DNA of 58,115 nucleotides from Pseudomonas caricapapayae (GTDB lineage: Bacteria; Pseudomonadota; Gammaproteobacteria; Pseudomonadales; Pseudomonadaceae), in assembly GCF_001400735.1 (NCBI RefSeq), contig NZ_LJPW01000181.1, positions 1 to 58,115 on the forward strand. The letters run 5' to 3'. The first letter of the stretch is position 1. Each line of letters opens with the position of its first letter. Below, piece by piece: positions 17,085-25,489 of the stretch. The position numbers and the translations under genes are program-made. Under the pieces are notes generated by a model. That model did no database searches and was not told the origin of the DNA. It saw only the letters and a program-made list of their open reading frames with translations.

Positions 17085-19097
17085 TTAGCGGTGACTATCC
17101 CTTGTTTCCCGGTTGTTTTCCAGAAAACCGCGATCTGTGTCAGACCGCTCGTCTCTGTAGTCTTCCGGTTCGACGAAACAGGTAGGCTCGTCACCGTTGG
17201 CATTGAGTTGGTTGATCAGGGTCGGCTGGCCTTGTTCATTGAACACTACCTGACCGACACCTGCCGAGTTCCATAAGCGTTCACCGGCCTTGCTGTGCTC
17301 GGGCGTGCGCGGAACAACCTTCATCAGGCGGCGCTTGGTGAACCAGTTAAGAGGTGAGCGGGGAGAGTATAACCAGCGATTCAAGCGATCAAAAGTGTCC
17401 AGCAGACGACGGGGGAATTCATTCTTGATGCCACTGCTGGTGATTTGCCAGATGCGAGGCCCGCCACTGCGATGGCGAATCAGGATTTCGTAGACGAACG
17501 AGTAATGTACGTCGCCCGACAGAATCACGTAGTTGCCCGGGGTTCTGGAGTGGCGAAAGATGTTCAGAATAACGTTGGCAGCGCCACGATGCGCCATCCA
17601 GTTTTCCGCATCGACCAGCAACGGATAGCCGCACCAGCTGAAGATCCGCTGTATCGCCTCGATCAACTTGACGCCGAACACGGGGGCAGGTGACACGATA
17701 ATCGCCGATTTGTGGTCAAGCAGTTCCTGTTGCAACTCACTGAGTGCTTCCCAGTCCAGCAGGCCGGACGGGTGATTGAAATTCGACTCGCTGCGCCAGC
17801 GCCGCGTGCGAGTATCCAGAACCACCAGCGCGGGGCTGGTCGGCAGCACGTAATGCCATTGTTGAAACTTCAGCAATCGGTCGATCAGTGCGTCCTGAGC
17901 CGTGCTCTCCAGCCAGTTATTCTGGCGCATTGCCTCTGTGCTCAGTTCATGTGCCTGCCGGACCAGGTCGTTGAGTGCGTCGGGGTTGTTGCCCCAGCCC
18001 TGACAGAGCAGATAAGCCAGCAGCGCGTTACCGATGATGCGTTTCGAGAAGGGATGGCCGTAAGCGGTCTCTTCCCAGTTTGCCGACAGGTTCCAGTCAT
18101 CGGTGATGTCATGGTCGTCAAAAATCATCATGCACGGCAGGTGAGCCATCGCACGCGCTACGCCGTTCAGCCCGGCGGTGAAATCCTCGATCACGTGCTG
18201 CTCTCTGGCATAACGCTCGACTTCGTCGGCTTCCAGATGCGGCCTGCCGGGCTCGATCAGGGTCCAGGGTGTAGGTGACCAGACCAGCAGGTACATCGCG
18301 ATGACTTCCGCCAGCGTAACCAGATGGTTATCCGCAGTGCTGCTGGTAAATACCGGCTTGCTGGTGCCGCCAAAGAATCGCTCGCGCAGCGTGTCGTTGC
18401 TTTTCAGGGCGGGCAGCAGATCGGCGCGCTGGTAATAGCTGGCCGGATGCGTATACAGGCTGCTGCTGTCATCGACCACCGCACCGTCAAGTTGCTCATC
18501 GAACAACCCCAGCCGTTCGATCAGCACATGGATGGCACGCAGCATCGGCCCGGCCACGTCGTCGGCGTAAATCTGATCGCCGCTCATCATCAACAGGGCA
18601 GGGCGCTGCTGCGGTGCCTTGCTGTCGGCCAACAGACGGTCCACACAGAGCAGACCTTCTGCTGCGCTGTGGTGTGGCTTGCGGCACGAGCCATGCAGCA
18701 GATGATCGATGCTGCTGCGCACCACGAAGTTCGGATAGCGGGCACCGTCGTACAGTAAGTGAGGTGCCCACTCGGCAATGCCGCCCGGTTCGCCATCCAC
18801 CACCAGGTCGTAATCGATCCAGGCGTCCCGAGGCAGTTCGGCCTCCAGTTGCAGGTCGATCAGATGAATGAATGCGTGGCGACCCACCGCGATGACCTGA
18901 CATCGCTGGCCAGTCAGTGAATGATCGGTAAAGCCGCGCGCGGCATCATCGGCGTCAAGGCGCAGACGCAACGTGAGGTCGAGCGGGCGCGAGCCCACCA
19001 GCCATAACACCAGGCGGCCGGCTTCCTGACGGCGTAACAGCGGGCCGGCGAGGATGGACGGTAACGGAGCAGGTTGTTCGGCGGGCGAAGACGGCAT
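17085..19097 (-). CDS. Cytoplasmic PhoD-like metallophosphatase domain protein
   Basis: This large protein belongs to the PhoD-like (MPP_PhoD) metallophosphoesterase superfamily; its substrate is unknown. The 670-residue product contains GDQIYADD at 173-180, FDDHDITDDW at about 326-335 and a late SGDVHYSFVYE, which match the three metal-ligand blocks of PhoD. An N-terminal beta-sandwich-like region (residues 15-110) precedes the catalytic core. It has no signal peptide or Tat motif, unlike the second PhoD in this window, so it should act in the cytoplasm. The Asn-rich C-terminus is hydrophilic. It is divergent from the chemoreceptor at 19363, with 265 bp between. Confidence 0.85.
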   Translation of the reverse strand: MPSSPAEQPAPLPSILAGPLLRRQEAGRLVLWLVGSRPLDLTLRLRLDADDAARGFTDHSLTGQRCQVIAVGRHAFIHLIDLQLEAELPRDAWIDYDLVVDGEPGGIAEWAPHLLYDGARYPNFVVRSSIDHLLHGSCRKPHHSAAEGLLCVDRLLADSKAPQQRPALLMMSGDQIYADDVAGPMLRAIHVLIERLGLFDEQLDGAVVDDSSSLYTHPASYYQRADLLPALKSNDTLRERFFGGTSKPVFTSSTADNHLVTLAEVIAMYLLVWSPTPWTLIEPGRPHLEADEVERYAREQHVIEDFTAGLNGVARAMAHLPCMMIFDDHDITDDWNLSANWEETAYGHPFSKRIIGNALLAYLLCQGWGNNPDALNDLVRQAHELSTEAMRQNNWLESTAQDALIDRLLKFQQWHYVLPTSPALVVLDTRTRRWRSESNFNHPSGLLDWEALSELQQELLDHKSAIIVSPAPVFGVKLIEAIQRIFSWCGYPLLVDAENWMAHRGAANVILNIFRHSRTPGNYVILSGDVHYSFVYEILIRHRSGGPRIWQITSSGIKNEFPRRLLDTFDRLNRWLYSPRSPLNWFTKRRLMKVVPRTPEHSKAGERLWNSAGVGQVVFNEQGQPTLINQLNANGDEPTCFVEPEDYRDERSDTDRGFLENNRETRDSHR

Positions 19098-19251
19098 CCT
19101 GATTCAAGACTCTGGCTGATCGTGGGCGGGAAATACTAACGCAGTCAGTGTGGAAAGTTCTTGTTACACAGATGCACCGTGGTCCCCAGCCTGTTTCAAA
19201 GCATTGCACCAGAGAGTTGGAGCATCGAGCGCCAAATCGGATGAATGCCCC

Positions 19252-19278
19252 TTCAGTGGTATGCAATGTTGCCGATAG
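19252..19278 (+). promoter_or_regulatory. Candidate sigma-28 (FliA) promoter for the chemoreceptor
   Basis: GCCGATAG (19271-19278) matches seven of eight bases of the flagellar sigma-28 -10 element. The -35 position 11 bp upstream reads TTCAGTGG and fits only partly. The site is about 85 nt before the start codon. Confidence 0.4.
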
Positions 19279-19362
19279 TCACTTTCATACAGAGCCTGAA
19301 ATTGCCGGTTCCCGTGCATCGCTGCTCAGCCTCAGCCAGCTGTTCAAACTAGAGATCTTTCC

Positions 19363-21003
19363 ATGAACTGGTTCTATAACGCCAAGCTGTCCACCAAACT
19401 GTTTATTTCATTCGCACTCTGCGCGGTCATTACCCTCGCGGTGGGCATGGTTGCGAGCCGGGGGATTGGTGAACTCGCCACTAACCTGAAACTTGCGTTC
19501 TCCAACAACCTGGTATCGGTGTCGAAAACCAACGAGGCGACTGCCAATGTGATCGAGCAGAACCGTGATGTGTATCGTCTGCTTTCGGTGGCCGCTGCCA
19601 ATGCACCGCAAAGCGCCAAGGATGAAATTCTCGCCAGCCTTAAAAACAATCGGGCGGAAGCAGAAAAGGCCTATGCCACCTATCGCGCAACGCCGCTTGA
19701 AGATGACGAGCGCGCCGCGGGCGATCAGATGGACAAGGACTGGCCCGTCTATCAGGCACTGGTCGATCGTGCTGTGACCGTGGCTTTTTCCGGAGACGTT
19801 GCAGCGGCCAGGGCGCTGGTCGAGGGTGACGTTCGCAAAGCCTACCTGACGGTGATGGACGAACTGAACATCATGGTCGGCTCCAACAACCGTCAGATAG
19901 GCGAAGGTGCCGCCGCGGCTGAGAAGACCGAGTCCTCAGCCAACCTCAATCTGTACCTGGGTATCGGCATTGCCTTCGTCGCTGCGTTTGTTTTGGCACT
20001 GTTTATCAGTCGTGTCATCAGCTCACCCATTTCCTCTGCGCTTGCCAGTGCACAGCGCATCGCGGGGGGGGATCTGACCCAGCCGATTGTCAGCACCCGT
20101 CGTGACGAAGCTGGCCTTATGCTCGCCGCGCTGAGTGACATGCAGAACAGCCTGAAAAGCACCATCGGGCAGATTTCCAGCGCCGCTGACCAGCTTGCTT
20201 CAGCTGCTGAAGAGCTTAATGCCGTTACCGAAGAGGGTAGCCGTGGCCTGACGCGGCAGAACGACGAAATCCAGTTGGCTGCCACGGCCGTTACCGAGAT
20301 GACGGCTGCCGTCGAGGAAGTGGCGCGTAACGCGATGTCTACCTCTGATGCTTCAAAGCGAACCAGTACCGAAGCGGCTACCGGACGTGATCAGGCTCGT
20401 GAGGCGGTCAGTGCGATCAACAACGTCAGCGCCGAGATCAGCAGTTCTACTTCGATGGTCGAAGAGCTTGCCGGGCGTGTTCGCGAGATTGGTCAGGTTC
20501 TGGACGTGATCCGTGGTATTGCCGAACAGACCAACCTGCTGGCCCTCAACGCCGCTATCGAGGCAGCGCGTGCAGGCGAGCAAGGCCGCGGCTTTGCCGT
20601 GGTGGCCGATGAAGTGCGTGCCCTGGCCGCTCGTACCCAGGCGTCCACCGGTGAAATCGAAACCATGATCGGCAGCGTTCAGGCCAGTGCCGATCAGGCT
20701 GTGCGAGCCATGGGCAACAGCCGCACCCTTGCCAGCAATACTCAATCCCTGGCTCAGGCCACTGGCCAGTCGCTGGAGCGCATTGCGCAGAGCATTGCCG
20801 AGATCAATGATCGCAACATGCTGATTGCGACGGCGTCCGAAGAGCAGTCTCACGTTGCGCGCGAGGTGGATCGCAACCTGGTCAATATTCAGGACCTTTC
20901 CACCCAGACCGCTGCCGGCGCTCACCAGACCAGCGCTTCCAGTCAGGAGCTGTCTCGTCTGGCGATTTCCTTCAACAACCTGGTAGGCAGGTTCAAAGTC
21001 TGA
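19363..21003 (+). CDS. Methyl-accepting chemotaxis protein (transmembrane chemoreceptor)
   Basis: This chemoreceptor has an unknown ligand. The 546-residue protein starts with a short cytoplasmic tail and TM1 (LFISFALCAVITLAVGMV, about 13-30). A periplasmic helical domain of about 155 residues follows that looks like a four-helix bundle (4HB_MCP). TM2 (LGIGIAFVAAFVLALFI) lies near 195-213, followed by a HAMP segment and the signalling domain with an intact EQTNLLALNAAIEAARAGEQ tip. The ATG at 19363 follows AGAGA. A possible sigma-28 promoter lies about 90 nt upstream, in line with flagellar co-regulation. The next gene is convergent, 8 bp past the stop. Confidence 0.93.
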   Translation: MNWFYNAKLSTKLFISFALCAVITLAVGMVASRGIGELATNLKLAFSNNLVSVSKTNEATANVIEQNRDVYRLLSVAAANAPQSAKDEILASLKNNRAEAEKAYATYRATPLEDDERAAGDQMDKDWPVYQALVDRAVTVAFSGDVAAARALVEGDVRKAYLTVMDELNIMVGSNNRQIGEGAAAAEKTESSANLNLYLGIGIAFVAAFVLALFISRVISSPISSALASAQRIAGGDLTQPIVSTRRDEAGLMLAALSDMQNSLKSTIGQISSAADQLASAAEELNAVTEEGSRGLTRQNDEIQLAATAVTEMTAAVEEVARNAMSTSDASKRTSTEAATGRDQAREAVSAINNVSAEISSSTSMVEELAGRVREIGQVLDVIRGIAEQTNLLALNAAIEAARAGEQGRGFAVVADEVRALAARTQASTGEIETMIGSVQASADQAVRAMGNSRTLASNTQSLAQATGQSLERIAQSIAEINDRNMLIATASEEQSHVAREVDRNLVNIQDLSTQTAAGAHQTSASSQELSRLAISFNNLVGRFKV

Positions 21004-21011
21004 CGCAGGCG

Positions 21012-21449
21012 TCAGGACGTTGTAGACGGCAGGCGCTTCTGGAAAAAGAAGCGCTTGTTGCCGGGCGGATAATCGTCGATCTGGCCGAACTCGGTGTAAC
21101 CGTGGCGACGATAGAACTCGGGCGCCTGGAAGTCGAAAGTGTCCAGCCAGATCCCTGCGCAGCCCTTCTCGATCGCCAGATCCTCGGCCATCTGCATCAA
21201 ACGCGAGCCCATTCCCTGCCCACGGGTTTGCTCCGGCACTACCAGCAGCTCGATGAACAACCATTGATAAAAAATACGTGCGTGCAGGCCACCGAGAATT
21301 TCCCGGGTCTGATCATCGCGAATGAACATTGCCACCTTCTCGGACTTGCCGTCACCCGCCTGCTCGGCGTTGAAGCGCCGCAGTGGCTCCAGAATCGCCA
21401 GGCGATCTTCTTCCGTAGGGTTGCTGTCGACGTCAATATGAACGCTCAT
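21012..21449 (-). CDS. GNAT family N-acetyltransferase
   Basis: This is a single-domain acetyl-CoA-dependent acetyltransferase of 145 residues with unknown acceptor. The acetyl-CoA binding block is VPEQTRGQGMGSRLMQMAE (QTRGQGMG is the Q/RxxGxG/A loop), followed by GCAGIWLDTFDFQAPEFYRRHGY, which matches the family's C-terminal beta-strand and Tyr region. The N-terminus carries a strand-rich RFNAEQAGDGKSEKVAMFI. The ATG is at 21447-21449. It is convergent with the chemoreceptor and 84 bp downstream of the diguanylate cyclase gene's stop on the same strand. Confidence 0.87.
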   Translation of the reverse strand: MSVHIDVDSNPTEEDRLAILEPLRRFNAEQAGDGKSEKVAMFIRDDQTREILGGLHARIFYQWLFIELLVVPEQTRGQGMGSRLMQMAEDLAIEKGCAGIWLDTFDFQAPEFYRRHGYTEFGQIDDYPPGNKRFFFQKRLPSTTS

Positions 21450-21532
21450 GCGATGGCTCCCAGCCGTAGTGTGCGCGACGAGCTTAGAGTGGCAGAGACG
21501 TTTGGTAAAGGCAGGCCCCGCAACGTGTCATT

Positions 21533-22726
21533 TCACGCAAAACACACGCAGTTACGTCCGGCGCGCTTGGCGGCGTAGAGTGCATTGTCGGCAGCGCTGA
21601 TCAGTTTGTCGGACGTGATTTGCGGAGCCACTGCACACGCGACCCCGAGGCTGACGGTGACGAAGGCGCTTTCGCCCAGCACCGGGTGCGGCAACTTGAG
21701 CGCGGCTACAGCGCTCTGCAAGGCGTCGGCCATGTCTCTGGCCTGTCCGGCATCGCCATTCATCAGGACCAGAACCTCTTCGCCACCAAACCGAAACGCC
21801 ACAGCGCCGTTTTCATGTGCACTTTGCTGGATTTTCTGACAGAGCAACTTGAGGCAGGTGTCGCCTTGTGGATGGCCGTAACTGTCGTTGTAGGATTTGA
21901 AGTGATCAATGTCCAGCAGGATGATGGCCACATTCGCCGGTGTTTTGCGCGCGCGCTCCCAGACTGAGTTCATCACTTCGTCCTGATAGCGCCGGTTGAA
22001 AAGGCGGGTCAACCCGTCGGTACGCGCAAATTCCATCAGTTGCACCTGAAGCAGGCGGCCGCGAAGCGCAAACAGGTAGCTCATGCGGCTGCCGCGTTCC
22101 AGGAAGTAGGAGGCCATCAGTAGCAGCATGACCGTGGAGACGAACAACACGGCATTGGCCTGCCAGATCACGAAATCTGCGAAATTGGCAATGTAGGTGG
22201 TCACCAGCTGGATGATCAGCATGCATGACAGTGCGACCGCTGCATGGCGCAGGGGCAATTGTTGAATCATGGTGCAATAGACCATGATCAACAGCATTCC
22301 CAGTTGATAAAAGATTTGATACGGACTCTCGCTGTGGATCATCACCAGCATGGGCATGAGCGAGCACAGCACCGTCGCGACTGCCGCAGTGGTTTCCATT
22401 GCCCAGCGAGAAGAAAAGCGCCGCGCCAGCACTAACAGCACAACGAACATCGGCGTGATCAGGAGTAGACGCCCGAGCGCCACGTAAACAAACACATCGC
22501 GCAGAATCAACCAGTCACTGATCAGAAACAGGTTGTAGATCAGGCTGCCCCCAATCCCGACCGCCGTAAGGAACTCGCGCCGCTGTGGCCGGGTTTCAGT
22601 CTGGTAGCGCCGCTCAAGCATACGGCTGAAGCGCAACGCACCCACGCCCGAAATAATCGTCTGCTCTACCTCTGCAAGGAGTTGCGCATCTTCAGGGGTA
22701 GGACGGTCAAGCGCAGAAACGAGCAT
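21533..22726 (-). CDS. Membrane diguanylate cyclase (GGDEF)
   Basis: This enzyme is predicted to synthesise c-di-GMP from two GTP. The 397-residue protein has a cytosolic N-terminal segment of about 60 residues and some six membrane helices (about 65-225). A GGDEF domain follows (about 230-395), with the conserved DGLTRLFNRR start, ILLDIDHFKSYNDSYGHPQGD and FRFGGEEVLVLM. The catalytic motif is GGEEV rather than GGEEF, but the key Glu residues are retained. No RxxD inhibitory site stands five residues upstream, so product feedback at that position is unlikely. Start is taken at the ATG 22724-22726; two ATGs up to 22747 are in frame. c-di-GMP would feed the PilZ domain of WssB. Confidence 0.9.
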   Translation of the reverse strand: MLVSALDRPTPEDAQLLAEVEQTIISGVGALRFSRMLERRYQTETRPQRREFLTAVGIGGSLIYNLFLISDWLILRDVFVYVALGRLLLITPMFVVLLVLARRFSSRWAMETTAAVATVLCSLMPMLVMIHSESPYQIFYQLGMLLIMVYCTMIQQLPLRHAAVALSCMLIIQLVTTYIANFADFVIWQANAVLFVSTVMLLLMASYFLERGSRMSYLFALRGRLLQVQLMEFARTDGLTRLFNRRYQDEVMNSVWERARKTPANVAIILLDIDHFKSYNDSYGHPQGDTCLKLLCQKIQQSAHENGAVAFRFGGEEVLVLMNGDAGQARDMADALQSAVAALKLPHPVLGESAFVTVSLGVACAVAPQITSDKLISAADNALYAAKRAGRNCVCFA

Positions 22727-23134
22727 GTGACACCGGTACATTAACATCGAGAGACTTAGGACATCACGAATGATGTCTTAGTGCTATTAGTGTGTGGTGT
22801 GTGGGTCCTGAAGTCGACCGGCGGTTCCTGTCGACTTTCCGGCAAGGCGTCAGGACGACTGCTGTTCTCCTTTTGGTCATCTGCGCTAGGGTAATCGCAC
22901 GGTGAGAGTGGTAAACCGCACGGCTTACTTATTCTGTTCTGATATTTGTTCGGAGCAGCTCGCAAACAGAGACTCTTGAAATGACTGCTTGCACATCAGA
23001 TTCCGCATCTATAGTGATCATATGCTTCGACTCAAACGCTGTGGGTTGCCTTCGAAGCGAGCGTGCCGAGCGTCCCGAATGTACCTCGGCATAATGAATG
23101 AAGTCGCGTCAGCCCGGACCGGAATCCCCTATTT
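22727..23134. other. 408-bp region between the GGDEF gene and gmd
   Basis: No gene is supportable here. Two small dyads stand out: GACATC/GATGTC (22760-22777, six-base loop) near the diguanylate cyclase start, and TGCCGAG/CTCGGCA (23064-23091, 14-base spacer) upstream of gmd. A TTGCAC ... TATAGT pair around 22988-23015 could be a sigma-70 promoter for gmd, but its spacing (15-16 bp) is short. The stretch is visibly more AT-rich than the flanking genes. Confidence 0.4.
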
Positions 23135-24181
23135 ATGAATGCACCTAGAGAATCTGTAATTATCACGGGTATCACTGGCCAGGATGGCGCTTACCTGACT
23201 CAGTTGCTGCTGGAAAAAGGTTATACGGTTTACGGCACCTACCGCCGCACCAGCTCGGTCAACTTCTGGCGTCTTGAAGAACTTGACGTGGCTAGCCATC
23301 CGAATTTGCATCTGGTTGAGCATGACCTGACTGACTTGAGTGCCAGCATTCGCTTGCTGCAAAAAGCCGAGCCTACCCAGATTTACAATCTGGCGGCGCA
23401 GAGCTTTGTTGGTGTTTCCTTCGACCAGCCGATAACGACTGCTGAAATTACCGGCCTGGGCGCAGTCAACCTGCTTGAAGCGATACGCATAGTGAACCCG
23501 AAAATACGCTTTTATCAGGCGTCCACATCTGAAATGTTCGGCAAGGTGCAAGAAGTCCCACAGGTCGAAAGCACCTCGTTCTATCCTCGCAGTCCTTATG
23601 GTGTGGCCAAGCTTTACGCGCACTGGATGACGATCAACTATCGGGAGTCGTATGGGATCTTCGGTGCCAGCGGCATCCTGTTCAATCACGAGTCCCCTCT
23701 GCGGGGAAAAGAGTTTGTCACCCGCAAAATTACCGATTCTGCCGCACGTATTTCACTGGGTATGTCACAACTTCTGGAGTTAGGAAATCTGGATGCCAGA
23801 CGTGACTGGGGTTTTGCGAAGGAGTATGTCGAAGGCATGTGGCGCATGCTGCAAGCTGATGAGCCCGACTCATTCGTACTGGCGACCCATCGATCCGAAA
23901 CCGTTCGAGACTTTGTGGCAATGGCCTTCAAGGCTGTCGATATTGACTTAGAGTGGAAAGGTAGCGCAGAAAACGAACAGGGTATTGATGCGGCCACGGG
24001 CACAGCCCTTGTTCAAGTCAACCCAAGATTCTATCGCCCCTCTGAAGTGGAGCTGCTTATCGGCAACCCTGAAAAAGCCAGGAAGGTGCTTGGGTGGGAA
24101 GCGAACACTAGTCTCGAGCAGCTATGCCGGTTGATGGTGGATGCCGATCTGAAGCGTAACCAGCAGGGAACATCGTTTTAA
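23135..24181 (+). CDS. gmd: GDP-mannose 4,6-dehydratase
   Basis: Gmd converts GDP-D-mannose to GDP-4-keto-6-deoxymannose, the branch point to GDP-D-rhamnose and GDP-fucose. The 348-residue product is a short-chain (extended) dehydrogenase. It has the NADP-binding GITGQDGAYL near residue 12, STSEMFGKV with the catalytic Thr/Ser-Glu, and a YGVAKLYAHW stretch holding the YxxxK pair. HESPLRGKEFVTRKI is highly typical of Gmd. The ATG lies at 23135 with a weak GGAA upstream. It faces rmd, which ends 88 bp away. In P. syringae D-rhamnose is a main sugar of the O-antigen and of flagellin glycans. Confidence 0.93.
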   Translation: MNAPRESVIITGITGQDGAYLTQLLLEKGYTVYGTYRRTSSVNFWRLEELDVASHPNLHLVEHDLTDLSASIRLLQKAEPTQIYNLAAQSFVGVSFDQPITTAEITGLGAVNLLEAIRIVNPKIRFYQASTSEMFGKVQEVPQVESTSFYPRSPYGVAKLYAHWMTINYRESYGIFGASGILFNHESPLRGKEFVTRKITDSAARISLGMSQLLELGNLDARRDWGFAKEYVEGMWRMLQADEPDSFVLATHRSETVRDFVAMAFKAVDIDLEWKGSAENEQGIDAATGTALVQVNPRFYRPSEVELLIGNPEKARKVLGWEANTSLEQLCRLMVDADLKRNQQGTSF

Positions 24182-24269
24182 GCGTCCCTCGTTCATACTC
24201 TAGCAGGTGTAGGGTGGGTGTTTCAGGCGTTGTTGATCGCAACGCCCCTCACGTATAAAAACCGGTAGC

Positions 24270-25232
24270 TCAAGCCATTGCAGCTACCTCATCGCGCCAG
24301 TAATCCAGCAGTGTTGTGAGTGTAGACTGCAGCGTTGTGGTGGGCGTCCAGCCAGTGACTTTCTGGATAGCGGAGTTATCACCGAACGCGCAGGGGATGT
24401 CAGATAAGCGCATTCGTTCGGGATCGTTTATCACATCGATCCTCTCTGAGCTCAGTGCCATGAGCTGACTCAGTATTGCCTCGATACGGACGGGCTCGCC
24501 GCTGCAGATGTTCAGGCATTGAGGATAGGCTTCCTGCCTGGTGGCCATGTCCAGCAAGGCGACGTAGGCATTGCACACATCACGCACATCGAGAAAGTCT
24601 CGCGCCGCTTGCAAGTTGCCGACTTTCAACTGTGGTGCTTGCTTGCCTGCTTCAATCAAGGCGATCTGACGAGCAAATGACGCGGTCGCGAAGTCAGCCG
24701 ATTGCTTGGCGCCAATGTGATTGAACGGACGTACGACAATGCCGTTCTGGCCACGACGAAAGTATTCATGAAAGGCCGCTTCGGCAGCAAGTTTGCTGGC
24801 GGCATAGGGGTTCATGGGTTTGCAGGCACTGTTTTCGTCGAGCGCAATACCCTGCTTGAATGCCTCGCCGTAGACTTCCGATGAGCTGACAAACAACACA
24901 AATGCCTGAGGGGCCTTGCGTTGCAGTGTCTGTAGAAGGTTCACGCTGCCCATGACGTTGGTTTGCCAGGTGGCCAGAGGGTCCTGGAAACTGGTAGGCA
25001 CATGCGTAATAGCCGCCAAATGCACAACGTGAGTGGGATTTGCCTGAGACACCACTTGCTCAAGGCCAGCGGCATCGCGAATGTCACAATGCAGCGATTC
25101 AGCCGCATAAGCGGAGCGGGGAGAGTCAGGGCTCACCAATGCAATAACATGGTGCCCGGCGTGCTGCAGCGTACGGCACAGCATCTGCCCGACGAAACCG
25201 TTTGCACCGGTGATCAGGATGCGTCGCATCAT
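24270..25232 (-). CDS. rmd: GDP-4-dehydro-6-deoxy-D-mannose reductase (Rmd-type)
   Basis: Rmd reduces the Gmd product to GDP-D-rhamnose using NAD(P)H. This 320-residue extended SDR has ITGANGFVGQ (Gly-rich NAD(P) loop) at the start, a VSSSEVYGE active-site serine region, and a NPYAASKLAAE segment with the YxxxK motif near residue 148. FNHIGAKQS and the later LKVGNLQAARDFLDVRD resemble Rmd rather than GDP-fucose synthase. The start ATG (25230-25232) has AAGGA about 6 bases upstream. Its pairing with gmd supports the GDP-D-rhamnose assignment; no glycosyltransferase lies alongside. Specificity (rhamnose or talose) cannot be read with certainty. Confidence 0.85.
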   Translation of the reverse strand: MMRRILITGANGFVGQMLCRTLQHAGHHVIALVSPDSPRSAYAAESLHCDIRDAAGLEQVVSQANPTHVVHLAAITHVPTSFQDPLATWQTNVMGSVNLLQTLQRKAPQAFVLFVSSSEVYGEAFKQGIALDENSACKPMNPYAASKLAAEAAFHEYFRRGQNGIVVRPFNHIGAKQSADFATASFARQIALIEAGKQAPQLKVGNLQAARDFLDVRDVCNAYVALLDMATRQEAYPQCLNICSGEPVRIEAILSQLMALSSERIDVINDPERMRLSDIPCAFGDNSAIQKVTGWTPTTTLQSTLTTLLDYWRDEVAAMA

Positions 25233-25434
25233 TGAGGGTCCTTAATGGCATTGCCGCAAGCAAGTGAGTCTAGCAGGCAATAGCTGGTCAATCCGTTGTG
25301 ACCTATGGCACCTGCATTTTGTTTCGTCTTGCACATTCGTCATCAGCCTGCCCATTCAAGGTTCTGCATTTGCAGGTTCCGGTCGTGCGGGCAACCCACA
25401 TCAGTTCAATCTGCCATCATCAGACGAAACGCCT

Positions 25435-25461
25435 TAATCCCGTCTACGCTTACGCCGATAC
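25435..25461 (+). promoter_or_regulatory. Candidate sigma-28 promoter for the PAS-PAS chemoreceptor
   Basis: GCCGATAC at 25454-25461 matches seven of eight bases of the sigma-28 -10 element. At the right 11-bp distance TAATCCCG fits the -35 only in its TAA. It lies 29 nt upstream of the start codon. Confidence 0.35.
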
Positions 25462-25489
25462 ATACGTACAACCCACTACTGGTGCCATC

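Noticed and set aside
24226..24246. GGCGTTG/CAACGCC dyad between gmd and rmd as a terminator
   Set aside because: The stem is only seven base pairs and has no T tract on either strand, so it is not listed as a terminator.
22727..25270. Horizontally acquired island around gmd/rmd
   Set aside because: The upstream region is more AT-rich, but there is no integrase, tRNA, direct repeat or IS, so the evidence is too thin.
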